This document shows, piece by piece, positions 13,044-25,644 of a stretch of DNA of 64,000 nucleotides. The stretch spans positions 21,162,501 to 21,226,500 of the forward strand of contig NC_088113.1 in assembly GCF_036370855.1 (NCBI RefSeq). The letters are read 5' to 3'. The stretch is from Dromaius novaehollandiae. Lineage: Eukaryota > Chordata > Aves > Casuariiformes > Dromaiidae. Made by a program: the position numbers and the translations under genes. Within the stretch, counting starts at the first letter, position 1; each line of letters begins with the position of its first letter. The notes beneath the pieces were generated by a model. It did no database searches, had not been told where the DNA came from, and worked only from the letters and a program-made list of their open reading frames with translations.

Positions 13044-16000
13044 AAGACCGCAGCACCCAGCGATGGGGCTCTGGCGTGCAGTGTGTTTCGTGGAATCAGC
13101 TAGGCACGTCTTTGCAGAAGTGGTAACTTTTTAAAAGATTGGTTCCTAAACTGATTGTGTTTACAACAGAAATAGCCCAGTTATGAAAGAAGCTGCGGTG
13201 GTGGAGGAGCGCAGGAGGTCTGTGCTGCCGGCCGAGGCTCCTTTCAGCATTCGTTGGCAGGTGTTGAGAGAGGTTTTAGGTGCATCGTGTAAGTAGCACT
13301 TGAAGCACATGTCTCGCCTTAGCTACAGTAGCGCAAACAGAATGCCTGACGTTGTTTTTCCAGAACCTGTGGTTATTAGATGTTGCTTTGGGCTTTTATT
13401 GTACAACTGCAGATAGAAAGCTGACATTCAAAACCTGCAAACCCCGATGCATTTAGCAAATATTGTCTTTGGCTTTTTCTTTCACAACAAGAAGAATGAA
13501 AGCATTCAAAAATTTCCAGGCACCTTTCCATTTGCAAACATCAGTCATCTGGTAATGGCTGTAGGATTAAAGGTTAACTCTGAAAGGGTCCTTGTGCCTG
13601 TCTGTCAGAAACTATACCCAGAAAACAAACACATTTTGCTAAGCAAATTTGTTACTTCCACACAACAGGGTTTTCAGAGGTTGCAAATGCTTTGGGAGCT
13701 GCTGGTGAAGGGGTAGTGCCTGCACGGCCCAGCCTTGGCCGGGATAACAGGAGCGGCGAGACAGGACACGAGTGTGAACAGCGCGTGTGAACGGAGCCCC
13801 CAAAACTGCCGGGGGGGCGTTTGCTCCCCCACCCAGTGACACCGAAGGGGGAGATGACCGTCAACCAGATTCAACAGTGACCGGGGAATTGCAAAGAAAC
13901 TTCAGAAACAAAGGAGGGGCCAGTTTGAAAATAAGTTTAAAAGCATGCAAATTTGTCACAGCAGCGAGGGAAGGGAGAACAGAGCAGCAGAAGGGACCAA
14001 ACCCGGTTGGGCAGGGCCAGAAGGGGCCCCGCGGTCCTCGAGCGGGTGCCCGGCGCCTGGGCTGTGGGGCTGCCCGCAGCGGGGACCCACCTCGGGCACG
14101 AACGTGGCCTCCCAGGACTTCGTGTCTGTACCTGTGCACGCGGGGTCAGGGCTACTCGGGATTCACTGCAGACGGGCACTGAGACATCTCTGGGTGTATA
14201 TTAATATTTCAGAAGTGCCCAGCATCGTGGTTTGTTGCTAGTTTTGCCGATATTGATCCCAAGTGTATAGTTCACCGATCGCCGGGTAATTGCCTGTCAG
14301 TAGTAAGTCAATGAACAGCTTCGATCTCGACTTGACTGAAGTGATGTGACTGAACATTTTTCCCTGGTGACAGGTAGCTGCTGTAGAATTAAGGCTATTT
14401 TTGAAAAGATCATTGTGTTTTTAAAAAATTGTCCTCAAGAAAATCTCGCTGGGAGGCAGGCGATGAAAACTCCATCTCTTTTCTTGCGTGCGTTACCAGA
14501 CGCAGCAGGCATTTGTTTTGCACTGCTCGTAAGGAATTGTCTGTGTGAAAAGTTCTCAGCAATGAAGCAAGCAGTCGTAAAAGCAGCTCCCTGCGAGAGG
14601 TGCTGCTCACGATGCTTCTCAGCAGTGCAGCGCAAACACTGTCGGTGCCAAGCACGTTTTTAGCAAGATTTTCCTTACTGTTCTTACATTAGCTAATAAA
14701 GAATCAAACAGTTTGAGCCTGAATTTTCTTACGAAGAACAAAAACGAATGGGAATATCTGTATGCAGCCCTCCTAGGAGAAATCAAAGCAGGAACTCCCA
14801 GGTGGCAGCTGTTTAATTTTTCATGAAACACTTAACCAAGCTGCGGTGTCAGGTGGCGGGTGTGTAACACCCCTGGGCGCTTGGGAGAGGGGCAGCCCTG
14901 GGCTCTGCGCACGAATCAGCGTTATCCGGCCACGCTGCAGCTGGACCCCCGTGACCACTGCTCCTTCCAGCGAGGGGGAGCGCTCCAGTCTCCCTGCTTG
15001 ATGCGTGCAGGGGACTCAAATGACAAATTAAGGTTGCTGTGGCTTAGGGATCCCCCCGGGGACGGTTTCCTCGGGCAGACGTCTGCACGGTGTCGCGAGG
15101 ACAGGCTGCACTGGGGGGGCAGAAGACAGCGGTCTCCTTTTTAAACCAGAGCTAATGCGTTTTATTTTGCCACCTGTGGCAGTGAGGGTCACGGCGTGCC
15201 GGGGGTGTCCCCAGCCTGCGTCCGAGCCCCGCGCGGGGCCCCGTGCCTGGCAGCTCTGCTCCTCGCCCTCCAAAGCTCTCACTGTCCCAACAGCCAGTTT
15301 TACCAAGGAGTCAATCGTTATTTTGCCCACGTTTCAGCAATACCTACTCTTCTCTTATTAACGTCAAGATCTCTAACGCTTCTCTGGGGTATGTCACGGT
15401 TACCGTCTGCCCTTACATTTCAATTTCCCGGTTTCCAAGCATCAAAGCTGTATTTATTCACATCATTCCTGTTCGTCTCCCTTTGAACAAGTCTGTTCTG
15501 ATTTACTCTGTGTTTCTGTCTTCATACTCTGATTTGACTTCGTGTTCCTTGGGCTTTGCGGGTTGCTTCAGTGAGAACCGGACCTCACAATGTGATTCTC
15601 TTTATGGGTTTATCTAAAATATTTAGTTGTCAGAGACCTCTGCATTCAGCAGAGCTGACAGAAGCCAAGTCGCAGTCATGCCGAGGAGGTCACTGCTCAG
15701 AAGCTCCTCTAGCACCCAAATGCCCCCTTGCTGCGGGTTGGCCATCATCAGGCCTTTTCTTGTGGTAATGCAGGTGTTGTGTGGTGACTGCCCAAAGTGC
15801 AAAGCGGTGCAGGAGGGATGATAACACAATACCATCTTGTTAAGGCACTCTTCCATCTTATCAAATGCCCTGATCCGTCCTTGACAGCCAGGCTTTGTGC
15901 TCGGAGGACCCTGACTGATCAGGTTGCAGGGAGAGCCACAGCTGCTTAAGTAAATTGGCACCTCTGCCATCCTTTCCTTGGCCTTTCGCTAAGATATTTT

Positions 16001-17990
16001 TCAAAGCTGTAATTAAGGCATGGCAAAAGCTGGCTAATCTCCTGGAAATACTTATTTCCAAGTTTGCAGAACGTATTAACTCTGAGCAAGCACTTTTCTG
16101 GGCTATTATTCCCGAGAGCTGGGGAGCAGCCCATCTGCCACCGTCACCGCAGAGTGAGGCAGCCGCGTGGGTCGTTCATGACGGGTCCCTTGGCCGGCCA
16201 ACACGTCCCCTCTGCCACTGAGGACCGATTCTGCTGTGCGGGTGGGGATGTGGTCTTCACACCAGGGCTGTGTCTCCTCCGTGGCCCACGGAGGAGGGTT
16301 TTTGTTTTCCTGCCCCAAAGAGCTGCCTTTCTGCTCTGGCTCAAGGCAGTAGCTCTCCACATATCACAGGGCAGATGATCCCGGTCCAGGACCGGGAGTG
16401 AAACTGGGAGCAACCAGCGTAACTCTGTAGACACATGTGACACATTGGCTGAGCAGAAGGTTCTCTCTTTTTCTCCTGTTTGTAACAGTAAATTAATTGG
16501 CAGTAAATGAGCAATAGTGTATGAGGTGGGACACGACTTTTCAACATGCTTCCAAAACCTACCCAGAAATCTAAGAGGGCTCAGGCCCAGATGGAGCTGT
16601 GGTGTGGAGGCAGAAGACCTTGTGCAGCTGCAGGGCTCTTCCTCTCCTGCAGCACATTCGCTGCATGGGATAGTTTGCTGTGGAGGCCACCTCTCTTGAT
16701 GTACCCATCCGGGGAACAGCAGTCCCTCCAGGACTTCAAAACGATCTGCCAGCCGACCAGCTGTAGCCCAGGAGCATCCTGACTTTGTGGTCGATGGCAT
16801 CGCCCTCTCAGCTGCATCTCTCCGTGGCATCGCATGTGGCTTTCAGTCGCTCTGGACTGCTCTAAGGTGTCGGTGACAGATTCAGCAATAATGCTGTACC
16901 AGTTAGACCAGTGCAGCGTTTGAGAATCAGATGGTGGTGCTCCAAAGAGCCTGTACGCTCAATGCATCCGTGAAGCAGCAGCACTTCATCAATATGCCTT
17001 ATCGTGGTGTCGCTATTCCAATCCAGTAAGTCTTTTCCCTCAATTATCAAATAGATTTGGAGCTATTCAAGTCCCTGGAAAGACCCTGTTGGCTTTGGGA
17101 AGGGCTGGGTGAGCTCCCAGCCCGCAGGCGCGTGGAGGTGGGGAAGGCCAGGCTCGGCACGCTGACCTGGACGGTGCAACACCAAGTTGTTACCATCTCT
17201 GGGCCTGTCCTGACACCGAGCAAGGTGCTTTCTGGTCTTCATTTATCACCTGAAACAGGTGGCACATCCCCCTGCAAGGGCCTGCTGCGAGGCTGAAGTG
17301 CTCAGTGCTGCCGCAACGGGGACTGTGGAAGGACCCAAGTGGTGGAAAGTTTTGTGCTGGTATGCGTTGCTATAATGACGAGCATCTCATGAGAAGTCCT
17401 ACCGGCAGCAGGATCGAGCCCATGCCGACAGAATAGGCAGCGCAACCATTTCCGTCCATCCCTTCCCCGTTGCATGTTAATTTTCTGCTGAAAAACTGAA
17501 ACCCAAAGTGTCTTGATGAGCAGTGGGGGTGTGTAGCAGTGCCCCATATGTCCCTGCACGTGGTGCCTGCCCATCCCCAAAGGAATGTTTTGTTTTTCAG
17601 GTAACCAGTATATTGATAACATTTTTCAGTCAAACCCTCAATTTCAGCCTTAAAAAAAAAAAAAAAGAAAAAAAAAAAGGCTTAGTAAGACATGATTTTT
17701 CAGCCATCTCCACGTGCCGGTACTAGGCTCACTGAAGGAAGAGCAAGCCCAGAAACACAAGACGCGGGTGTCTGCCTGCATCCCGTGTGGACCCCCGCCC
17801 CAGACCTGGCCCGAAGTCTGCCTCTGCCCTCGCTGGCCATTGCTCAATAACTTACCTAACTTTTTAACATCTATAAATAAATATTTTCATTGGAAGTCAA
17901 CAGAAACCATATATTGTTTGTTTTACTTCCCACCAATTATTCTGATGTCCCCAATGACATCAGTTGCCTTTTTCCTGTTGCAGAGTTTTG
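13044..17990. other. Intergenic region between BPIFB6 and BPIFB3
   Basis: No exon set with splice signals and protein similarity was found here on either strand. An A-rich tract at about 17652-17680 could be a retroposon tail, but no body is recognisable. The rest is unannotated single-copy sequence as far as I can see. Confidence 0.5.
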
Positions 17991-18073
17991 TATATAAGGA
18001 GCCGTGCTGCCGGGCAGCTTCAGAAGACGAAGACATCGGCTGGAGAGGTTCTTACGAGCAAGAGATCGATCAG
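17991..18073 (+). promoter_or_regulatory. BPIFB3: BPIFB3 TATA box and non-coding leader exon
   Basis: TATATAAG at 17991-17998 is followed by a short leader exon (inferred start near 18020) ending at 18073 with ATCAG then donor GTATGA. The next exon starts at 19183 after TGCTTTCCACAG and holds the ATG at 19197. BPIFB4 and the fourth BPIF gene have the same TATATAAG box and a short leader. Confidence 0.6.
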
Positions 18074-19196
18074 GTATGAGCAAAATTATTCCCTGAAAGC
18101 ATGCTCTGAGCTTCTGCTTCTGCAAGGTCAGATGCCCCCAAAAGGAGACCTCTTAACATTAGCTTGTGAGTGTCGATCGTGTGCACAGGTATCTTGTTTT
18201 TTAACAGAAATTGTTGTTCTTGCTTGCTGCATGGTCAGTTATGCTCCAGCAGGTAAAGTGAGAAGCTGCTCTCACTCTGAGCTTCACTGGCACGTGTGAG
18301 CGTTCATCTTATCGACAGTCCTTGAAGAAGAAAGGGTATTTCACGATTTTCATAAATAATTATCGGTTAAATTATTTTTGGTATAACTCTATTATCTGGG
18401 CTAGGTTTATACCTAAGATGAATGAGACCTTTCATGCTTGTTTTGATTCTTTTTGATGTGCTATTTACATTTAAATGGATTGGGGGCAGTGAAGTTTGTT
18501 ACGGTTCTTGAATAAATGCTACTTCTGGTTGTAGGTCCCATAAAAATACAGGAAATATTTCAGGGGCTCTGAAACATTTTAAAATGATTTTCTCCTTATT
18601 ACCATTTTAGCAAAAGGAACTTCTATGCAGAGACAAGCCTCGGACATTTGATATTTGTGCAGAAATGCTGCCATTCAAAGAAGGAGATGCTCTCCTTGCT
18701 AGATATGTTGGTTTATTTGTCCTGTGTTCGTGCTATTGCTTTTCTTTCCATGACTAGAGTTGTCAGAAACATCCTGTTTTCCCTTCACTGGGGATAGAGA
18801 ACATTATTTTTCAGGGAAATTCTCACCCAGAATGGCTACACCCCAGATATTCCAGTTGAAGTAACCAATGTTGCATGCTGGTGCTAAGGAATTAAAGCAG
18901 GAAGACCGGCACACCCCCTTGCTTTTTGTGGTGCTCTGACAGTCAGTCTTTGAACGACTGTTGTTCAAGTGCTGGTTCCTTCTGCAGTGAGGTGCAGCCA
19001 GGGGCTTTACTGTTCACAGCAGCGTGGTGAGGAGGTGGGAGAGGTGCCAGCAGCTCCCTCTCTGATTTTGGCCTCCCCGAGAGGCATTCCTGCTTTTCCT
19101 TTCCTCCACCCTCCTCTTTCCTCAACCCGTTGGCTTGTGGTCGCTGTCTCAACACTGCGCTGATTGCAATTGCTTTCCACAGTTCCCAGAGCAAAG

Positions 19197-22100
19197 ATGT
19201 CCAAGTTCTGGGCAGTCTTCCTCCTCTGTGGCCTGCTGACCCCTTCACAAGGACTTCTCGGAAACATCCCCTTGATTTCCAGGGTGGATAAAGATGCAGT
19301 AGAAAATGGTAAATGTATGAAAGGGATGGGATTTTTCTTTATTTTGAGACCAGTTCTGCTCCTCCTGCATCTTGCCTGTGCTCAGAAAATCAGAAGTCAG
19401 CAGCAGTGATGATGCTGGTAATTTGCACTTACAAAACACTTTGGACAGGGGACTGCAGGGGCTTTACAGTTGCTGGTACCATCGTGGCTACGGTGTAAAG
19501 GGGGAAATGGAGGAGCAGTGGCAGGAAGAGATGCTAGGCTGACACAGCATCTTTGTGCTTTGAATCTGCATGGCTCACAGTGACCTTCCATCCATTTGTT
19601 CAGCTATTACAGGGTCACTTGCCAAAGACAACGCTTTCCAAGGGCTCCTGGGTGGCCTTGTTGGCGGGGATCAGCTCAGCAGTCTTGTTGGTGGCCTCCT
19701 TGGTGGAGAAGGTCTTGTTGACGGCCTCGTTGGCGGAGAAGGTCTTGTTGGCAGCCTCCTTGGTGGAGAAGGTCTTGTTGACGGCCTCGTTGGCGGAGAA
19801 GGTCTTGTTGGCGGCCTCCTTGGCGGAGAAGGTCTTGTTGGCGGCCTCCTTGGCGGAGAAGGTCGTGGTGGCGGACTACTTGGTGGACAAGGTCTTGTTG
19901 GCGGCCTACTTGGCGGAGAAGGTCGTGCTGGCGGCCTGCTTGGCAAGCAAGGTCTGCTGAGTGCAGTGCAAGGGCTCACAGGGTGAGTGAGGGTGGAAGA
20001 TGGGTGTCCCCGAGCAGTGTGTGGTCTGGGCCATGCTGGGGAAAAGAGGTTCTGGTCCAGAGCCTGCAGTCTGGAGACACGTGAATCCCTCTTTCCCCTC
20101 CCAGGGCAGGTTTATAAACAAGCCTTTGGGAGATGCTCTATGTACCTGCCGTGTCAAGGGTGCCTTGCGTTTGCCACATGCAGGCCCTGGCTGGCAGGGT
20201 TCCCTCGCTGACCCGAGGCAGAGGACCACGGCGGCTGCTCAAGGGCTGCAGGTCTATAGGAGACGGGTTTTGCCCTGGAGCTGGACCTGCGCAGCGGCAG
20301 CGCTCACGGGGCGGGGGCGGGAGCCTCTCTTGCCGCCAGAACAAGTCCTCGCGACCGCGGGCTCGGCAAGCGGATGCCGGCGCTGGAGGGGGGCTGAGGT
20401 GACAGGGCGTCCGCTTTGCAAATGTGCTACTTTCTCCTCCTTCTGGGTTCAATTATCCAGGCTGAAAATCGTGAACATCACCCTCCCCAAAATCACCCTG
20501 CGCTTCCTGCCGGGGATCGGGCTCCAGCTGAACCTCTACACCCAGCTCACCATAGACGGCGGCTCGTAAGTAGCTTCTCTCCTGGAGCACAGCAGAGCTG
20601 TTGTTGCACAAGGCAGGACGGGGGGTTTTCTCCATCTCTTTGGAAAGTAGATGGTTAGAGTATTTTCTTACCAAGCTTCGCGCATACACGGCATGTTCGA
20701 ATGCCGGTGTATCAGGAGCGCCTCCGAGAGCGGCGTGCGGACAACGTATGTCTGAGCCTCGTGCGCCCGGCAGCCCTGACAGCCCCTTACGGAGGCTTCC
20801 CAAATTGCTCCTCGGAGGCCTCCGTGTCCGTCTGTCTCCCCATTAGCCGGGCTGAGGGACTAACCCAGTTGTGGTGGATTAAATTCGGAAGCCTGACGTC
20901 CAGCACAAAGAATGAGCTGCTGCGAGTCCGCGAGTGAGACGTGTCCTGTGTTTCATCCCCGGGGCTCTGCTCAGGGCTGCAGCTGGGCTGCTCCGTGCTC
21001 AGGTCAAAGCAAACGTTACGGCAAGAGCCAGACTGGTCCAGGACGCCACGGGGGCGGTGAAGCTGGTCATCGAGGACTGCAAGACCCTTCTGGGAGACAT
21101 CAGCATCCGCGTGGGGTAGGTGCCCGCGTGGCGGGGTGCTCGGCGGCCGCGTGGTGCAGCTGCAGCTTTGTTTCGTTCGCTCTGTTAATCGTCGAAGACA
21201 GCGCGGTTGTGCTTTTTCACCTGGCACAAGGAAGGCTAAAATGCTGAAGTTTCTCTTAAAGCTTTGGCTCAAGTGGGTGAAATAGCATATTTCTGGGTTG
21301 TGCTGCAGTCCTGACACTGGGCCGCATTCGGAAGGTTCATTTTTGTTAAAAAAAATGGCGCTGAAGTACAACCCTGGACAGTGCAAGTGAGGCCTCAGAT
21401 TTCTCCTGTGCAGAGTATGTTTCTTTCTGGTTACTAATTTGTGCCACTTTCTACTTCCTACTTTCCTATTATTTAGACCCAAACTGCCAGTTCTGGATCA
21501 GGCTTTAAAAGGCGTCCTTGGTAGTGCCCTGCCTAAACTGGTGAGTCTGCAAAAAGGTCTTTATTAAGTGAAGGGACGCGATACCCGGAGCAAGGGCAAG
21601 CCCGGCCTCCCCGGCTGCAGCAACGGCCGGTGCGCGGTGCCTGCGCCCATCGCGGGGCAAAGCCTCCGGCTGCCGTCGCGTTTCTGAGAAACGCGCGCGT
21701 TAACGAGCCCCCGCCCGAGTCTCGCCTGGGTGCTGAACCCCCCGGGCGCAGAGGGTTCGTGCACGCTGCTGGGACGTTAAGTGGGGAGCATCGGCGCTGG
21801 CTGCTGCACGTCCCGGCGGGGCCAGCGAGGCGGCGGCAGCCGCGGGGCCAGGGATTGCCCCGCTGACGAGCTGTCGCTGGGCATGTTAATAAGACGTAGC
21901 AGGATGTGTGTCTCCGAGAGTCTCGGGGAACCTGACCGACTTCTGCCTCTGCAGCTGTGCCCCGTCGTCAACACCGTGCTTGGCACTTTGAACTCGCTGC
22001 TTGGCACCGTCACCTGTAAGTGCTCGGTACCTCCCTCTGCTTCTGTTCCTCTGTAATCCCCCAGCCCGTGTCTGTGCGGCATTTAGAGTTCCCCCCCCTT

Positions 22101-25100
22101 TTTTTTTATGTTGGATAAATACAAATATTTTAACAACTTCCTAAAAATACAACTTTCAGCTCAAGCACAACATGCAGTTTGCATTACCCCCGATCAGCAA
22201 CAATCTTTCTGCAAAAAGCCAATTCAGAAACTGCTGCTTTTGGAAACAGCAGTTTTGCTGTAAAAAAAGTGCTCTCTAGACACTTGTCCAACTGGGAACA
22301 CTGTGAGCGGGAGCAGCCACTGGTTCAAATGTTTTCTGAGACCAGTAACCGGGAATATTTCCCCTTCATTGCCGTTTCGAAGCTTTCCTTCCTCTTTCCT
22401 GCAGCTGTGCTCCCACTCGGGGCTCTGGGAAATCTCCAGTACACGCTAGGGTCCCTGCCCATCATCAGCGACAAATCCATCCAGCTGGATTTAAATGTAA
22501 GTGCCACCGCTTTCCCTTGCGCAAACACCTTGGAATAAGTGAATCAGGGGAATTCATCTGAACGTGGCGACTGCTTTTAAGAGACTCCTCTTACTTCCAG
22601 CTATCTTTAGGGAAGCATTCCCTGAAAAGCACTGACGACTGACCCAGCAGGGTCTGTGTTAATGCCACCACCGGGGCTCTGCTTCGCCTTTTCCTTGCTA
22701 ATCGGGGAGCACAGCGTTGCATCCTGCTGCTTTGACACCTCCCTGCTCTCTCCGTCCCTGCAGCTCCTGGTCCGGGACGCCGAGGGCAACGTGGTTGACC
22801 AGGGCCTGGGCCAGGCAGTGGCCGTCTCCCTGCCGCCGCCGGCCGCCGGCGTCTCCCAGCTCAGCATCCCGCAGGCCGCGCTCAGCGCCGTGCTGGGTCT
22901 CCTCCGCGGCTCCGGCGCCTTCGACGCGGACGTCACGGCGGCGGCGCTGGGCTCCGTCTCGGGCCAGGTGGGCGCCCTTCCCGCCCCGGCGGCTCCCGCG
23001 CTCGCTCCCGTGCGGAGGCACCCGGCTCGTTTCACGCTGTGCTTTTTCCGCAGGGGTCCAGTAACGCCCTGCTGTCGACGTCCACGCTGCTCTCGCTGCT
23101 GCCGCAGGTCAGCGGTCTTATTTCTCGTGCGTGTCTCCCGAATCGCGCTCTCCGCCGCGGCGTCCGAGAGCGATTCCTCGCCGTAACGGCTCTGCCCGCG
23201 CAGCTCTCCGCGGAGATCCCGGAGTCCCTGCCGCTGGCGCTGCGGGTGCAGAGCACCGGCGCCCCGGTCGTGTCCCTGCGGGACGGGAAGGCGACCGCCC
23301 GCGTCGCGGCCTCCATCACGGCGCTGGCCCAGCGCCCCGGCTCCCCGCCGCAGCCCCTCTTCACCCTGGACGCGGTAGGTGCCAGCACCCCCCTCCCTTC
23401 GCATCCCCGGGACGCGCGGATGCAGCCGTGCTCGCTCCCGCCGCCCGCAAGCAGCGCGATGGCTTGGGTGGGGATGAGGCCTTGGGAAGCTGGACCTGTC
23501 TCGGGTTTTACTGGTCTCCGGCATCCACTTAGGCTTTTCCACCCGTAGGCATCTAGTGCTTGTACTTCCGAATTTATTATGTCTTCAAAATGGTGGTGCC
23601 CAGTCCTTTTAAAATGCACATAACAAAGCACAAGCGAAATATCTGGCAAATAATTCAAAATAAAGACAGAAAGTCAGAATCCTGGGGAGAAAGATCAGTG
23701 ATGCCACCCGCCAGAAACGCGGCTTCTAGGCACGGGGAGGTGCTCTCTCTCGGGCGGGTTATTTACGAACATTCTGGATTTCCTTTTCAGTCTTAGGAGG
23801 TAGACGGGGAAATAACTTCATTTACTTTGTTGTTCCAACTGCAGGACATCGATCTGAACGTGGGTGCGTCTCTCTCGGGCGACAAGCTGCAAGCGACCCT
23901 GGCTGTCGAGAGGTGAGCCGGAGCGCTGCGCGGGTCCCGGGGACGCGGCGATGCCTTGGGGCTGCGCGGGGAGCGGACGAGGGGGGGTAACAGGGAAGCG
24001 CAACGTAGATGGGGTAGAAACGTAAAGGGCCGCTGGAGCTTCGCTGCGTCTTCCTAGAGCTAAGCTTAGGTGAAGTGCATATCCCAAGTAAAGAGAGACT
24101 TAGGAGGAAAAAAAAAAAGTTGCTCTATATTCCAAATCGTTATGCCCTTATGTGCGTAAGACAAACGTCAGACCACGCAAGGTCTGAGCACCACGCTGAA
24201 GGTCCGACTGCGGCTTCAGTCGATGCATCGCGCCCCTGACTCTTCCCTGCTTTTATCCTTCGCAGCATCAGCCTGAGACAAGCGGATTCGCGAATCGGCA
24301 ATATCAGTGTAAGTTCCCAGCCCTCGGGACCTGACCGCTGCAGCGGGGGATGTGATGGTCAGAAACGATATGCGGGGAAGGAGGTCCAAAATTTTAATTC
24401 TTCCTGGGTCTTCACATTTTTTATTCTTTTGGCAGAGAATTATTGTTGACTGATCTGTTGATTCACACAGCCATTATAGTGTGTAACAACGACACTTGAA
24501 TATGTATGTTCTGATGTTGGGAGCATACTGTGAGCGCGGGCGAGGAGAGAAGGAAGAATCAGGAATAAATCACTGGAAGAGCATTTCGCTGTGTACCACC
24601 CCCACACTCATTCCTGGAAGAGCTTTACTTAAGGAAATGTCCTCGCATTTGCATTTTATGGTTCCCAGCATCCTGCACAGACAGAACTTAATTTATAAGC
24701 TTGACATCGCTCACTTTTCATCCCAGTAATCATTGCTCTTTTCTTCAGATACTGATGCACGTCTTCTTCCCCTGCAGGTCTCCCTTCTTGAAAGATGGGT
24801 GAGGGACGTCCTTGAAGCTGGATATCTACCTGCAGTGAACAGTACGGCCGGGGTTTGAGCCCCCGCTCTTGGCAGCTCCGCCTGTATTTCAGGGCGTTTT
24901 TCCCTCCCTCCCTCCCTCGGCCGCGTCCAGGGTGTCACGGCCGGGATGAACCGTTTCTCCTTGCTTTTGCAGAGGCTCTGAACGTGGGGGTCCCACTGCC
25001 AAAACTCTTCAACATGAACTTCGAGGGTGCCAACGTTGACGTCGTTGACGTAAGGGCCTGGTTTTTCTAAACCTTATCTTCCTGGGGAGCTGCGGGAGGA

Positions 25101-25343
25101 GCCAGTCCTGGGCAAGGACACGTGGCGTTAATAACCTCTGCAGTCCCTTCCCAGCCCGTTTCCTATGAGTCGCTGCTCGTTTTTAAGAGGTCTCTCTGCC
25201 TACGTGGGCCCAGCAATGAAACTTGCTGAGCAGGATGTAGGGAAAAACTGGGGGATATCCAAATGAGATAAATGATTTGTTTTTCTGCTGCTTCTTCCCG
25301 GCAGAACGCTTTTGTGATCTCCCAGACCTGCAGAAAGTCCTAA
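19197..25343 (+). CDS. BPIFB3: BPIFB3, BPI fold-containing family B member 3
   Basis: Fifteen coding exons join in frame to 557 residues: 19197-19308, 19604-19982, 20461-20565, 20975-21115, 21477-21540, 21955-22015, 22405-22496, 22764-22967, 23054-23107, 23204-23374, 23845-23912, 24266-24308, 24778-24841, 24973-25049, 25305-25343. The signal peptide ends TPSQG then LL, identical to human BPIFB3 there, and ALNVGVPLPKLFNMNF closely follows human ALDVGIPLPKVLNINF. A Gly-Leu repeat fills exon 19604-19982. Cys234 and Cys269 are the expected disulfide pair, and Asn212 is an NVT sequon. The C-terminal tail (NAFVISQTCRKS) has an extra Cys. Two introns are under 100 nt, one with donor GTCAGC. Human BPIFB3 is reported to act at the ER on autophagy-like membrane traffic; secretion here is inferred from the signal peptide. 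Confidence 0.88.
19677..19960 (+). repeat. BPIFB3: 30-bp coding tandem repeat, GLVGGLLGGE, in BPIFB3
   Basis: About nine copies of a 30-bp unit (consensus encodes GLVGGLLGGE, with D/S/R/A variants) run in frame through the second coding exon. Alternate copies are more alike, giving a partial 60-bp period. The frame is open throughout and exits into GLLSAVQGLTG, which matches the end of the equivalent BPIFB4 exon ([11 protein letters not shown]). Copy number is likely variable between individuals. Confidence 0.9.
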
Positions 25344-25638
25344 AAAGAGCCCGTTTCAGAGCCTTTTCCACCCTGCTCCTTGGATGAGGCAGAGAATTCG
25401 CTGCAAAAAATCCAGTCGTCTTTGCTTTCTTGTGGGCGTTGTGCGGTGTGAGCTCCCCGGCCCGAGGGAGACGGGGATCCTGCAATGAGCTCTGCTGTAG
25501 ACTAGCACTGGGGTAGGGAGAAGCTGCTCAGCTGATTCAGATTTGGGGGGGATTTTCTGTGGCCTGTTTTCACTTTGCAAGTCTGGAGCCAGAGCTCATT
25601 TTTAGGCGTAAAGGATGTTGCTCTTGAATTGCTCTTCC

Positions 25639-25644
25639 AATAAA
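25639..25644 (+). terminator. BPIFB3: BPIFB3 poly(A) signal
   Basis: AATAAA lies 295 nt after the stop codon (25341-25343). Confidence 0.65.
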
